NCBI GenBank assembly: GCA_004297005.1
Contig: SCVA01000029.1
Span: 87,552-151,551 of the forward strand
Length of the DNA stretch: 64,000 nucleotides
Reading direction: 5' to 3'
Source of the DNA: Nevskiaceae bacterium
Lineage (GTDB): Bacteria > Pseudomonadota > Gammaproteobacteria > Nevskiales > Nevskiaceae
Positions within the stretch are counted from its first letter, which is position 1. Each line of letters opens with the position of its first letter. Positions 8,874 through 17,973 of the stretch are shown here, piece after piece. Both the position numbers and the translations under genes were made by a program. The notes beneath the pieces are model-generated. The model did no database searches, was not told the origin of the DNA, and saw nothing but the letters and a program-made list of their open reading frames with translations.

Positions 8874-9063
8874 CGTGCGAATCTCCAGAGGAATTTATGC
8901 AGCGGGTGCGCGGTGGGGAGCCCGTCCGCAAGCGGCATATGGTCGGGCAAAACCGGCGTCCTCGTCAACGAACGCCCTTGCCCCAAACCTGCCGCCGCGG
9001 CCCGGCCCCGGGCCGGCGCTGCGATATAGTCTGGCACCGAATCCTCCCGCCTCCCGAGGCCAC

Positions 9064-9462
9064 ATGCACATCCCGGTCACGGGTTTTGCCGCCGCCGTCT
9101 GCGGCCTGCTGCTGGTACTGCTGGCACTGCGCGTATCCCAACTGCGGATGCGCCATCGCGTCGCGCTGGGCGACGGCGGCCACGGCGTACTCCATCGTGC
9201 GATCCGCGCCCACGCCAACAGCACCGAGCACGCACCGATCTTCCTGCTGATGAGTCTCTGCTATGAGCTGTCCGCGGGCTCGTCCTGGCTGCTGATCGGA
9301 CTGGTGGCGCTGTTCCTGCTCGGCCGCCTGAGCCTGAGCTGGGGCCTGAGCCGGGCCAGCATCAATGCCGCCCGGCGTCTTGGTGCCGGCCTGACCTATC
9401 TGAGCCAACTGGCCTTGGCGCTGGCCCTCTTGGCGCAGCTGCTGCGCGGCCCAGTGGCATGA
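9064..9462 (+). CDS. MAPEG family membrane protein
   Basis: 132 residues with four predicted membrane helices and the family segment RAIRAHANSTEHAPIFLLM, a form of the RAxxNxxE signature. MAPEG proteins include microsomal glutathione transferases; bacterial members are mostly uncharacterised inner-membrane proteins. I chose the ATG at 9064; the upstream extension to 8875 is low-complexity and overlaps the divergent cytochrome promoter area. The stop overlaps the ppx start by four bases, implying translational coupling. Confidence 0.85.
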   Translation: MHIPVTGFAAAVCGLLLVLLALRVSQLRMRHRVALGDGGHGVLHRAIRAHANSTEHAPIFLLMSLCYELSAGSSWLLIGLVALFLLGRLSLSWGLSRASINAARRLGAGLTYLSQLALALALLAQLLRGPVA

Positions 9463-10967
9463 GGCGCCGACTGGCCACCGCCCGCGGCGAGGCTGTCGCC
9501 GCGGTCGATCTCGGCTCCAACAGTTTCCACATGCTGGTGGCTCGCGAGAACGCCGGACAACTGCAGATCATCGACCGCCTGCGCGAGGCGGTGCGCCTGG
9601 CCGCCGGACTCGACGCCGACCGTCATCTCTCGCCCGAAGCACAGGCGCGAGCGCTGGCCTGCCTGACCCGCTTCGGCCAGCGCCTGCAAGGCGTGCCCAC
9701 CGACCGCGTACGCGTGGCCGGCACCAACACCCTGCGACGGATGCGCGATGGCGCCGCCTTCATCGCCGCCGCAGAAAAGGCGCTGGGACACGAGATCGAA
9801 ATCATCTCCGGCGTCGAGGAAGCGCGCCTGGTCTACTCCGGCGTCACCCACGGCATGGGCCGCAGCCGGCCGCGCCGTCTGGTGGTGGACATCGGCGGCG
9901 GCAGCACCGAACTCATCATCGGCAAGGGTGACGATCCCAAGCTCATGGAATCGGTGGCGCTCGGCTGCGTGGTGCACAGCCAACGCTATTTCGCCGACGG
10001 CGTAATCAGCCGCGCCCGCTTCCGCCAAGCACGGCTGGCGGCGCGCGTGGAGCTGGAGTTTCTCGAACGCCGCTATCGCGAGGCCGGCTGGGATTGCGCC
10101 ATTGGCGCTTCTGGCACCGTGCGCGGCGCCTGGCGGGTGATGATGGCGCAGGGCTGGGCGGAAGATCGCATCAGCCGCGAAGCTCTGGAAAAGACCGTGA
10201 ACATGACGGTCGCCGCCGGGCATGTTTCCGCCATCGATTTCAGCGGTCTGCGCGAAGATCGGCGGCCGGTGTTCGCCGGCGGCCTGGCGGTGCTGGCCGG
10301 CGTCTTCGACGCGCTGAATCTGGAGGAGATGGAGACCAGCGAGCACGCCCTGCGCGAGGGCCTGGTCTACGACCTGCTGGGGCGCCTGGAGAACCGCGAT
10401 GTGCGCGGCGCGGCGGTGGCGGCGATGGCGCGCCGCTACGGTGCAGACCCCGAGCATGCGGTGGCAGTGGAGCGCACCGCCCTGAAAGCCCTGGCGCAGA
10501 CCGCGGTGGCCTGGAACCTGCCACGGGTGCTGTCGGCGACGCTCTTGGGCTGGGCCGCCCAACTGCACGAAATCGGCTTGGTCATCGCCCACGACAACCA
10601 CCATCGTCACGGCGAGTACATCCTCCGCAACGGCGATCTGCGCGGCTTCTCGCTCACCGATCAGCGCCTGCTGGCGGCGCTGGTGCGACTGCATCGCGGC
10701 AAGTTCACCGCCAGCGCCTGGGAGGATTTGCCCAGCGAGTGGCACGAGCCGATCCAGCGGCTGGCGCTGTTGCTGCGCCTGGCGGTGCTGCTGCACCGCT
10801 CGCGCACACCGCGCCTGCAACTACCGTTTACCCTCAGCCCGGGGCGCAAGACCCTGGAGATCGCCTTCCCGGAAGGCTGGCTGGCCAAGCGCCCCCTGAC
10901 CGAGGCCGATCTCGAGCAGGAAGCGGAGTATCTGGCCGCCGCCGGCGTTCGCCTGCGCTATCGCTAG
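9459..10967 (+). CDS. ppx: Exopolyphosphatase
   Basis: A 502-residue Ppx/GppA protein: AAVDLGSNSFHMLVARE near the N-terminus is the phosphate-1 motif of the ASKHA fold, and VVDIGGGSTELIIG is the second. The C-terminal half is the helical HD-like region (LHEIGLVIAHDNHHRHGEYIL). Ppx cleaves terminal phosphates from polyphosphate. GppA activity on pppGpp cannot be excluded, but the adjacent convergent ppk1 favours Ppx. It starts inside the end of the MAPEG gene (ATGA overlap). Confidence 0.96.
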   Translation: MRRRLATARGEAVAAVDLGSNSFHMLVARENAGQLQIIDRLREAVRLAAGLDADRHLSPEAQARALACLTRFGQRLQGVPTDRVRVAGTNTLRRMRDGAAFIAAAEKALGHEIEIISGVEEARLVYSGVTHGMGRSRPRRLVVDIGGGSTELIIGKGDDPKLMESVALGCVVHSQRYFADGVISRARFRQARLAARVELEFLERRYREAGWDCAIGASGTVRGAWRVMMAQGWAEDRISREALEKTVNMTVAAGHVSAIDFSGLREDRRPVFAGGLAVLAGVFDALNLEEMETSEHALREGLVYDLLGRLENRDVRGAAVAAMARRYGADPEHAVAVERTALKALAQTAVAWNLPRVLSATLLGWAAQLHEIGLVIAHDNHHRHGEYILRNGDLRGFSLTDQRLLAALVRLHRGKFTASAWEDLPSEWHEPIQRLALLLRLAVLLHRSRTPRLQLPFTLSPGRKTLEIAFPEGWLAKRPLTEADLEQEAEYLAAAGVRLRYR

Positions 10968-10985
10968 CCGCCGCCACTCCCGGCG

Positions 10986-13106
10986 CTATTTCTTGCGTCG
11001 GGAGCCGCCACGCGGCTTGAGCATCTGGCTAACCACCTTGGCTTCCGGCAGTTCGTAATCGGTCAGCGTCTCCAGCAGCCGCGTCTGCACGCCCTTGCCA
11101 CCGCCGCCCAGGCGCTCGTAGCGGCCGTCTTCACGCAGCGCCCAGCTTTGCGCGCGGTCGTCGACATAGGCCATCAGCTGTTCGGTCACCTCCGCCCGCA
11201 ACTTCTTGTCGAGCAGCGGAAAGGCGATCTCGACGCGGCGGAACAGATTGCGCTCCATCCAGTCGGCGCTGGACAGATACACCTCGGGGTCGCCGCCGTT
11301 CTCGAAGTAGAAGGTGCGGTGGTGCTCCAGGAAGCGGCCGATCACCGAATGCACCTCGATGTTTTCCGACAAGCCTTTCACGCCCGGTCGCAGGCTGCAC
11401 ATGCCGCGCACCACCAGCTGAATCTTCACGCCCGCCTGGGAGGCGGCGTAGAGGCGGGCGATCATCTCCGGCTCCACCAGCGCGTTCATCTTGGCGACGA
11501 TGCGCGCCGGCTTGCCGCTGGCGGCGTTGTTCATCTCCCGCTCGATCTTGGCGTGCATGCCGCTGGCCATGGTGAATGGCGATTGCAGCAGCCGGTGCAT
11601 CTTCGCCGCCTTGCCCAGGCTGGTGAGCTGGTGGAAGACGGTGTGCACGTCCTTGCAGATTTCCGCGTCCGCCGTCATCAGGCCGTAGTCGGTGTACAGG
11701 CGACTGGTGCGCAGATGGTAGTTGCCGGTGGCGAGGTGGACGTAGTTCCTGAGCCCGGACTCCTCGCGGCGTACCACCAGCATCATCTTGGCGTGGGTCT
11801 TGTAGCCGACCACGCCATAGACGACATGGGCGCCGACCTCCTGTAGCCGCTCGGCGAGGTCGATGTTGTCGGCCTCGTCGAAGCGCGCGCGCAGTTCCAC
11901 CACCACGGTGACTTCCTTGCCGTTGCGGGCGGCCTCGACCAGGGCATCGACCACCGGCGACTTGGCACCGGTGCGGTAGAGCGTCTGCTTGATCGCCAGC
12001 ACATTGGCGTCCTTGGCACTCTGCCGCAGCAGTTCGATCACCGGCGTGAAGGAGTCGTAGGGGTGGTGCAGCAGCCGGTCCTTCTCGCGGATGGCGGCGA
12101 ACAGATCGCCCTGACTCCACTTCGGCAGCTTCTGGGTGAACGGCGGGTACTTGAGGTCTGGCCGCTCGACCAGATCCGGCACCGCCATCAGCCGCATCAG
12201 ATTCACCGGGCCGTTGCAGCGATAGACATCGGCCTCGCTGAGCTGCAGCACTTCCATCAGGTGCTGCTGCATGTCGCCCGGACAATTGTGGGCAATCTCC
12301 AGGCGCACGGTATCGCCCCACTGGCGCTGTTCGAGCACGTCTTCCAGCTCTTCCAGCAGGTCCTCGGCCTCCTGCTCGTCGACCAAGAGGTCGGAGTTGC
12401 GGGTGACCCGAAACTGGTAGCAGCCGCTGGCCTCCATGCCCGGGAACAACTCGTCGATGTAGGCGTGGATCACCGAGGACAGGAACACGAAATCGTCCTT
12501 GCCGCCGCTGACCTTGGCCGGAATGCGGATCAGCCGCGGCAGCGCGCGCGGCGCCTGCACCACGGCAAGGCCGGTATTGCGGCCGAAGGCATCCTTGCCA
12601 GACAGCGAGACGATGAAGTTGAGCGACTTGTTGAGAATGCGCGGAAACGGGTGCGCAGGGTCCAGACCGATCGGCGACAGTACCGGCAGCAGTTCGGTGA
12701 GAAAGAAATTGCGCAGCCAGGCGTCCACCTCGCCAGTCCAGGCGGCGCGGCGCAGAAAGCGGATACCGGCCTTCTCCAGTTCCGGAATCACCACCTCGTT
12801 GAACGCCTGGTACTGCTCCGCGACCAGGGCATGCGCCTCGTCGGAGATCAGCTTGAACAGCTCGGCCGGCTGCAGACCGTCGGTGGACCGCTGCTGTGCT
12901 CCCGACTTCATCTGCTGCTTGATGCCGGCGACGCGAATCTCGAAGAACTCGTCGAGATTGCTGGAGGCAATGCAGAGGAATTTCAGGCGCTCCAGCAGTG
13001 GCACGCTCTCGTCCAGCGATTGCGCCAGCACCCGGCGATTGAACTGCAGCAGGGAGAGTTCGCGATTCAGGAACAGCTCGGCGGGTTTCAGATTCATGGC
13101 GGACAA
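10986..13106 (-). CDS. ppk1: Polyphosphate kinase 1
   Basis: 706 residues, the usual PPK1 length. The N-terminal domain begins ELFLNRELSLLQFNRRVLAQS. The phospho-histidine lies in YVHLATGNYHLRTSRLYTDY, and the C-terminal phospholipase-D-like domains include FENGGDPEVYLSSADWMERN. PPK1 reversibly transfers the gamma phosphate of ATP to polyphosphate. It is tail to tail with ppx, 18 bases apart, so synthesis and degradation genes are paired but not co-transcribed. A basic GGSRRKK end is present. Confidence 0.97.
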   Translation of the reverse strand: MSAMNLKPAELFLNRELSLLQFNRRVLAQSLDESVPLLERLKFLCIASSNLDEFFEIRVAGIKQQMKSGAQQRSTDGLQPAELFKLISDEAHALVAEQYQAFNEVVIPELEKAGIRFLRRAAWTGEVDAWLRNFFLTELLPVLSPIGLDPAHPFPRILNKSLNFIVSLSGKDAFGRNTGLAVVQAPRALPRLIRIPAKVSGGKDDFVFLSSVIHAYIDELFPGMEASGCYQFRVTRNSDLLVDEQEAEDLLEELEDVLEQRQWGDTVRLEIAHNCPGDMQQHLMEVLQLSEADVYRCNGPVNLMRLMAVPDLVERPDLKYPPFTQKLPKWSQGDLFAAIREKDRLLHHPYDSFTPVIELLRQSAKDANVLAIKQTLYRTGAKSPVVDALVEAARNGKEVTVVVELRARFDEADNIDLAERLQEVGAHVVYGVVGYKTHAKMMLVVRREESGLRNYVHLATGNYHLRTSRLYTDYGLMTADAEICKDVHTVFHQLTSLGKAAKMHRLLQSPFTMASGMHAKIEREMNNAASGKPARIVAKMNALVEPEMIARLYAASQAGVKIQLVVRGMCSLRPGVKGLSENIEVHSVIGRFLEHHRTFYFENGGDPEVYLSSADWMERNLFRRVEIAFPLLDKKLRAEVTEQLMAYVDDRAQSWALREDGRYERLGGGGKGVQTRLLETLTDYELPEAKVVSQMLKPRGGSRRKK

Positions 13107-13226
13107 AGTTGACAGGGCAACACTGTATCCTGCGGCGACGGCGGTGACGAAGGCGTGACAGAGACTTTCAACCCGACGACGTCTTGGCGCATCAGAAGGG
13201 CTCCATCGTCTCTGCCCAAGCCCGCC

Positions 13227-13760
13227 ATGCGCCTACCGAATTCGCCTCGCCTCCTGCTCGCCTGCCTGTCGCTGCCGCTGCTCAGCAGCGGCTGCGTGTT
13301 GGTAACCGACAACACGCTCGCGGCCGACAGTCACGGCAACAAGACCATCGTCATCCCCGCCGGACTGGATCGCGCCTACGACGAGTACCACTACGCGCCT
13401 GCGGTGCGGGTGGGCGACACGGTGATCGTCTCCGGCATCCCGGCCGGTGGCGAGGGCAGCTACGAGGAGCAAGTGAGACGGATGTTCGAGCGGGCACGCA
13501 AAACCCTGGAGGCTTCCGGCGCCAAGCTCTCGGACGTGGTCGAGATCAATACCTTTCACGCCCAGCCCAAGGACTCCACCGCCTTCAACGCCGAGTTCGA
13601 ACGCTTCCTGAAGGTGCACAAGGAATACTTCCCGGAAGGCTATCCGGCCTGGACTGCGGTCGGCACCAGCGCCCTGCTGGCGCCGGGCGCGGTCGTGGAG
13701 ATGCGCTTGGTGGCGGTCATTGGCGCCGGGCGCTCGCCGCGGGTGAAACGGCCGGACTGA
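13227..13760 (+). CDS. Exported RidA/YjgF-family protein
   Basis: A RidA domain with an unusual N-terminal export signal. Residues 1-23 (RLPNSPRLLLACLSLPLLSSGC) look like a lipoprotein or Sec signal with Cys23; the box SSGC is imperfect, so simple secretion is also possible. The domain (about 45-165) has the RidA pattern VIVSGIPAGG, FERARKTLEASGAKLSDVVEINTF and the substrate-binding arginine in VEMRLVAV. Cytoplasmic RidA deaminates reactive enamines; an envelope-located version would have a different, unknown role. I chose the ATG at 13227 because it creates the signal peptide; the frame extends to 13155. Confidence 0.82.
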   Translation: MRLPNSPRLLLACLSLPLLSSGCVLVTDNTLAADSHGNKTIVIPAGLDRAYDEYHYAPAVRVGDTVIVSGIPAGGEGSYEEQVRRMFERARKTLEASGAKLSDVVEINTFHAQPKDSTAFNAEFERFLKVHKEYFPEGYPAWTAVGTSALLAPGAVVEMRLVAVIGAGRSPRVKRPD

Positions 13761-13779
13761 GATGCCTCGCGCCGCCTGC

Positions 13780-14232
13780 TCAGGTCGCCAGCGGCTTGAG
13801 CAGGCGCAGGCCGTCGGCGCCATCGTCGTAGTAGCCTGGCAGCACCTTCAGCGGCCGGTAGCCGTGCCTTTCGTACAGACCGCGCGCGGCGGCGTTATCG
13901 GCTCGCACTTCCAGCGACACCGACCGGCTGCCGCGCGCCGAAGCCGCCCGTTCCGCGGCCACCACCAGGGCCTCGCCCAGGCCCTGACCACGGGCTGGGG
14001 GCGCCACCACCAGGCTGTAGATGCGCGCCTTGCGGCTGTCGGCGCGGTGCAGCAGCAACAGGTCGCCCAGCAGCTTTCCACCGGCCTCGGCAACCAGCAC
14101 CTCGGCGCGCGGGGAAGTGAGAAAGCGGCGCCAGGCTCTCCGGCTCATGCGGTCGGAAGGGAACAGCGCCTCCAGCGCCAGCAGGGCATCGAGATCCTCG
14201 ATTCGCCCCCGACGAATCTGTGGCGCGCTCAC
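13780..14232 (-). CDS. GNAT N-acetyltransferase
   Basis: 150 residues with a complete GNAT fold: IRRGRIEDLDALLALE at the start, then ARIYSLVVAPPARGQGLGEALV, which holds the acetyl-CoA binding motif A (ARGQGLG), and ADNAAARGLYERHGY as motif B. The start overlaps the stop of the upstream RimK-like ligase by four bases (ATGA), so the two are almost certainly translated together and act in one pathway. RimI-like protein acetylation is possible, but the pairing points to modification of the ligase product or partner. Confidence 0.9.
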   Translation of the reverse strand: MSAPQIRRGRIEDLDALLALEALFPSDRMSRRAWRRFLTSPRAEVLVAEAGGKLLGDLLLLHRADSRKARIYSLVVAPPARGQGLGEALVVAAERAASARGSRSVSLEVRADNAAARGLYERHGYRPLKVLPGYYDDGADGLRLLKPLAT

Positions 14233-15707
14233 GGCTTGGACCGGGTCTGGACGTCCAGCCGCTGCAGGAAGTGCTCCATCACCCGCTTGTAGAGCGTGGC
14301 CTTGAGCACCAGATCCTCGACCCCGACGTCGATATTGGGGTTGTCGTTGACCTCGATGACCTTGACCAGCTTGCCGAACTGCTTGAGGTCGACGCCGTAG
14401 AGGCCGTCACCAATCGCGCGCGCGGCCTCGACCGCTACCTTCACCACCTGCGGTGGCGCTTCCTCGATGGGCAGGGTCTCGTGATTGCCCTCGTGCTTCT
14501 TGCCCTCGGCGTCACGCTTGACCACCTGCCAGTGGTCGGTGGCCATGAAATAACGGCAGGCGTAGAGCGGCTGGCCGTCGAGCACGCCGATGCGCCAGTC
14601 GTACTCGGTGGGCTCAAAGCTCTGAGCAACGATCAGGTCGCTGCGCTCCAGCAACTCGCGGCACTCCCGTTTCAACTCGGCCTCGCTGCTGACCTTGATG
14701 ACGCCCTTGGAGAACTGCGAGTCCGGCTGCTTGAGCACGCAGGGGAAACCCAGCTCGCGGCCGACGTAGCTGACGTTGCCGCGATGGATCAGCAGCGTCT
14801 TAGGCTGGGGAATGCGGTGCCGCTCCATCAACTGCGCCAAGTACACCTTGTTGGCGCAGCGCAGGATCGACTCGGGATCATCGACCACCACCAGGCCCTC
14901 GCGGGCGGCGCGGCGGGCGAAGCGGTAGGTGTGGTGGTTGACCGCCGTGGTCTCGCGGATGAACAGCGCGTCGTACTCGGCGACATGGCCGTAGTCGGAC
15001 TTGTCGAGGAAGTCCACCGAAAAGCCGAGGTCTTCGGCGGCCTTTTCGAAGGCCTTGAGCGCCTTGGCGTTGCTGGGCGGCTCGGTCTCGCTCTCGTTGA
15101 CCAGGATCGCCAGATCGTAGCGGGTGGAGTCACGGCGCTTGGTCGGCGAGCGACGGCGGGCGAAGTACTCGCGCGCCGCCTCGTACATGAACTCGTGATG
15201 GCTGGCCGGCACCTCGCCGAGGGCAACGGCGGACAAGGCCTCGACCTTCCACTCCTCGCCGCGCCATTCGAACTTGGCTTGCAGCAAGGGCGCCGGAAAG
15301 AAATTGAACAGGGCGCGCGCCAGCCGCTCGTGGCGCTTGGTCGGGCTCTGACCGAAGTAGATGTTGAGCACGTACTCGTTGGAACCCAGGCGCGCCAGGC
15401 TCTTGTCGATCAGCTCGTCCAGCTCGTCGTTGAGCACGCTCGGGCTTTCCGCCAGCTTCAGGTCCTGCACGGTGGCGATGTCGGGCAGCGGCTTGTGGCC
15501 GCGCGCATGCGCCAACAGCGACACGTAGTAGCCGGTGGACTGGTAGCTGAAGCTGCGACAGAGGTTGTAGACCCGCACGCCGCGCAGGCGGGTGAACAGA
15601 TCCTGGGTCAGGTAGTTCCAGGCGGTGACCACATCGACGCCCGGAATGGCCAGCGGCCAGTCGCGGGCGTCGTCAACGATGACGATGCCGGTCACGGCAG
15701 CGTGCAA
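14229..15707 (-). CDS. RimK-like ATP-grasp ligase with N-terminal RLAN domain
   Basis: 492 residues in two parts. The first 200 or so residues resemble the RLAN domain that precedes some RimK-like enzymes (ITGIVIVDDARDW, LFTRLRGVRVYNLCRSFSYQS). The rest is an ATP-grasp amide ligase: FPCVLKQPDSQFSKGVIKV holds the ATP-binding lysines, and GVDLKQFGKLVKVIEVNDNPNID holds the magnesium ligands (E and N). Such ligases form peptide bonds, often adding Glu to a protein or small molecule; the substrate here is unknown. It is translationally coupled to the GNAT gene. Confidence 0.88.
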   Translation of the reverse strand: MHAAVTGIVIVDDARDWPLAIPGVDVVTAWNYLTQDLFTRLRGVRVYNLCRSFSYQSTGYYVSLLAHARGHKPLPDIATVQDLKLAESPSVLNDELDELIDKSLARLGSNEYVLNIYFGQSPTKRHERLARALFNFFPAPLLQAKFEWRGEEWKVEALSAVALGEVPASHHEFMYEAAREYFARRRSPTKRRDSTRYDLAILVNESETEPPSNAKALKAFEKAAEDLGFSVDFLDKSDYGHVAEYDALFIRETTAVNHHTYRFARRAAREGLVVVDDPESILRCANKVYLAQLMERHRIPQPKTLLIHRGNVSYVGRELGFPCVLKQPDSQFSKGVIKVSSEAELKRECRELLERSDLIVAQSFEPTEYDWRIGVLDGQPLYACRYFMATDHWQVVKRDAEGKKHEGNHETLPIEEAPPQVVKVAVEAARAIGDGLYGVDLKQFGKLVKVIEVNDNPNIDVGVEDLVLKATLYKRVMEHFLQRLDVQTRSKP

Positions 15708-15917
15708 CGCAGTGGTAGCCGCCTCGCTCGCGCAGGAGCAGGCAGGGGGTCGTCAGACTCTTGGGGCATTGCGCGAGGCGTGGGCGGAGCGATTCGGAAT
15801 GGCTTTCTGGAACCCGCGAGCGATGCTAGCACGCGACAAGCTTGCCCGGCGCGGGCGACTGCCCGATCATGCCGGCTCAAGTGGAAGCTACAGTCGTTCA
15901 CCGGATAGTAAAACCAG

Positions 15918-16898
15918 ATGAAGTCGCGCGCCCTGATTGCCCTGAGCATGCTGCTGGTCAGCGCAACCGCGGTCGCCTCGGAGTTGAGAGTCCTGCGGGT
16001 GGACGGCGGCGCGCGCAGCGTCCGCGCCGAAGCCGCTGCGCCGCTGCTGCCGGGCAACCTGGTACTCAATGGCGACACCGTCACCCTGACACCCAACAGC
16101 CGGGCGGCCTTGCAGCTGGCTGGCGCCGGCCTGATTACTCTGGCGCGCAGCGCCGAGCTGCAGGTATTCGACAGCCGCGCCGGTACCCCGGCGCTGGGGC
16201 GCTTCAAACTGCTCTCGGGCACCGCGCGAATCGACAGCCGGGTCGGCAGTGGCCGGGTGCCGCTCGACGTCCGCCTCAACGTCGGCAGCCTGAAGTCGCG
16301 CATTTACGGCGCCGAAGCCCTGGGCGCCAACGATGCCGCTGGCGAAACCCTCTGCCTGCTGGCAGGCGCCATCGAAATCCAAACCAGCGGCGCACCGGAT
16401 CGCCGACTAGACAGCCCCGGTAGCTGTCTGCGCCGCGCCCCTGACGGCCAAGTGCGCGAGCTCCGTCTGAGCGAGGACCAACCGATGCGTCTGGCCTTGA
16501 GCTCCAGCGAGTTCGCCGGGCCGGAGCTTGCCAGCTCCAACAGCCACCCGTCGCCGACGCCGATCATCGCGCCGGTCAGCAAGCCCGGCGTAGCTCCGAC
16601 AGCGAACAACTCGCTGACGCCGGTGGCGTCGCTCCCCGTCGCCGCCGCTCCCGCCACCGCCAAGGCCGGCAGCTGGACCGTGGTGGTGTTATCGCTGGCC
16701 AAGCGCGAGGCCGTGGAGAGCCGCAGCCAGGCCCTGCTCGACCAGGGCCTGCCGGCCGCCACCCGCCAGATCGAGGTGAAGGGGCAGATCATGTACCGCA
16801 GCACGGTCGGCAGCTTCCAGAGCGCCGAAGAGGCCCGGGCCTATGCCAAAACCACCCTCGCCACGGCCGGCATCCAGGGCTGGGTCTCACCGCTCTGA
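15918..16898 (+). CDS. Exported FecR-like / SPOR domain protein
   Basis: 326 residues with a signal peptide ending ATAVASE (about residue 21). Residues 25-165 have the FecR-type beta pattern (GNLVLNGDTVTLTPNSRAAL, LLSGTARIDSRV, LKSRIYGAEAL). A Pro/Ser/Ala linker follows, then a C-terminal SPOR domain from about 251 (GSWTVVVLSLAKREAVE to GWVSPL). SPOR domains bind denuded peptidoglycan glycans at the septum, so a role at the cell wall is likely. The fusion of the two domains is uncommon to me. It ends seven bases before the glycosyltransferase start, suggesting an operon. Confidence 0.75.
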   Translation: MKSRALIALSMLLVSATAVASELRVLRVDGGARSVRAEAAAPLLPGNLVLNGDTVTLTPNSRAALQLAGAGLITLARSAELQVFDSRAGTPALGRFKLLSGTARIDSRVGSGRVPLDVRLNVGSLKSRIYGAEALGANDAAGETLCLLAGAIEIQTSGAPDRRLDSPGSCLRRAPDGQVRELRLSEDQPMRLALSSSEFAGPELASSNSHPSPTPIIAPVSKPGVAPTANNSLTPVASLPVAAAPATAKAGSWTVVVLSLAKREAVESRSQALLDQGLPAATRQIEVKGQIMYRSTVGSFQSAEEARAYAKTTLATAGIQGWVSPL

Positions 16899-16905
16899 GC
16901 CGCCT

Positions 16906-17910
16906 ATGGACCGCCGCCTGGCGGTCGTCATCCCCAGCCTGAACGAAGCCGCCGCGCTGCCTACGCTGCTGGGCGACTTGGCAAGCCAGCGCGGCATCGA
17001 GCTGGAGTGCATCGTCGCCGACGGCGGCTCCCGGGATGGCAGTCGCCGACTCGCCGCCGCCCGCGGCGCCCGGGTGGTGCGCGCGCCACGGGGGCGCGGA
17101 TCGCAGATGAACCACGGCGCCGACGCCGCCACCACCGACTGGTTGCTGTTCCTGCACGCCGATTCTCGCCTGGGCCATTCCGGGCAGTTGGCCCAAGCCT
17201 TGGTCGCGATCCAGCAGGCGGCGCGCGATGATCTCGCCATTGCCGGGCACTGGCCGCTGCGCTTCCTGCGGCAACAGCTTGGGCGGGACTGCTTCTACCG
17301 CTACCTGGAGGGCAAGACTGCCAGCCAGCGCCCACACAGCATCCACGGCGATCAAGGCCTGTTGATTCACCGCGAGTACTTCCGGGCACTGGGCGGTTTC
17401 GATACCGGACTGCCGATCTTCGAGGACGAGCGCCTGGCGGCCGACATCTTCGCCACCGGCCGCTGGCTGCTGCTGCCCGGACAACTGGGTACCAGCGCCC
17501 GCCGCTTCGAAAGCGAGGGCGCGGCGCGGCGCTACGCGCTGATGGCGCTGATGGTGGCAGCGGAAGCCGGCGGACTGGAGGCCTATCTGCGCGAAGTGCC
17601 CGGCCTCTACCGCGAACAGACCGAGACCCGGCGCCTGCGGCTGCGGCCCTACCTAGTGGCGCTGGCCAATCATCTGCGGGCGCTACCGGCTGCGCAGCAC
17701 CAGCAGGCATGCGAGCGGATGGGCCGACTGCTGCGCGACAACGTCTGGCAGCTGGCCTACGGCCTCGACCTCGTGATCGGCGCCTCCCTCGACGGCCCAT
17801 GTCTGCGCACCTACGACCGCCGACTGGCGCCCCGACTGGACCAGCCCTGGGCGGCGTACCTGGCCACCGGACTGATCAAGGCCCTGGAGAAGCTGGTCGC
17901 GCCGCGTTGA
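16906..17910 (+). CDS. GT2 glycosyltransferase, TIGR04283-like
   Basis: 334 residues. The N-terminal 230 are a GT-A type family 2 glycosyltransferase close to TIGR04283: VVIPSLNEAAALPTLL, VADGGSRDGS, RGRGSQMNHGA and LLFLHADSRLG, which contains the metal-binding acidic motif. TIGR04283 proteins are usually about 220 residues, so the last 110 (from near RLRLRPYLVALAN) are an extension without an obvious family. I chose the ATG at 16906. No membrane helix is evident. Acceptor unknown; the next gene is a glycoside hydrolase lipoprotein. Confidence 0.82.
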   Translation: MDRRLAVVIPSLNEAAALPTLLGDLASQRGIELECIVADGGSRDGSRRLAAARGARVVRAPRGRGSQMNHGADAATTDWLLFLHADSRLGHSGQLAQALVAIQQAARDDLAIAGHWPLRFLRQQLGRDCFYRYLEGKTASQRPHSIHGDQGLLIHREYFRALGGFDTGLPIFEDERLAADIFATGRWLLLPGQLGTSARRFESEGAARRYALMALMVAAEAGGLEAYLREVPGLYREQTETRRLRLRPYLVALANHLRALPAAQHQQACERMGRLLRDNVWQLAYGLDLVIGASLDGPCLRTYDRRLAPRLDQPWAAYLATGLIKALEKLVAPR

Positions 17911-17973
17911 CCGGCTGGCGGAAAGGCGGCCGCGCCTCGCTAAGCTAGGCGCCAAGCTCACCGGTGACCTCCC

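Noticed and set aside
9396..10820. 474-codon open frame antisense to ppx
   Set aside because: The conserved Ppx protein on the other strand explains the region; the antisense product has no family features.
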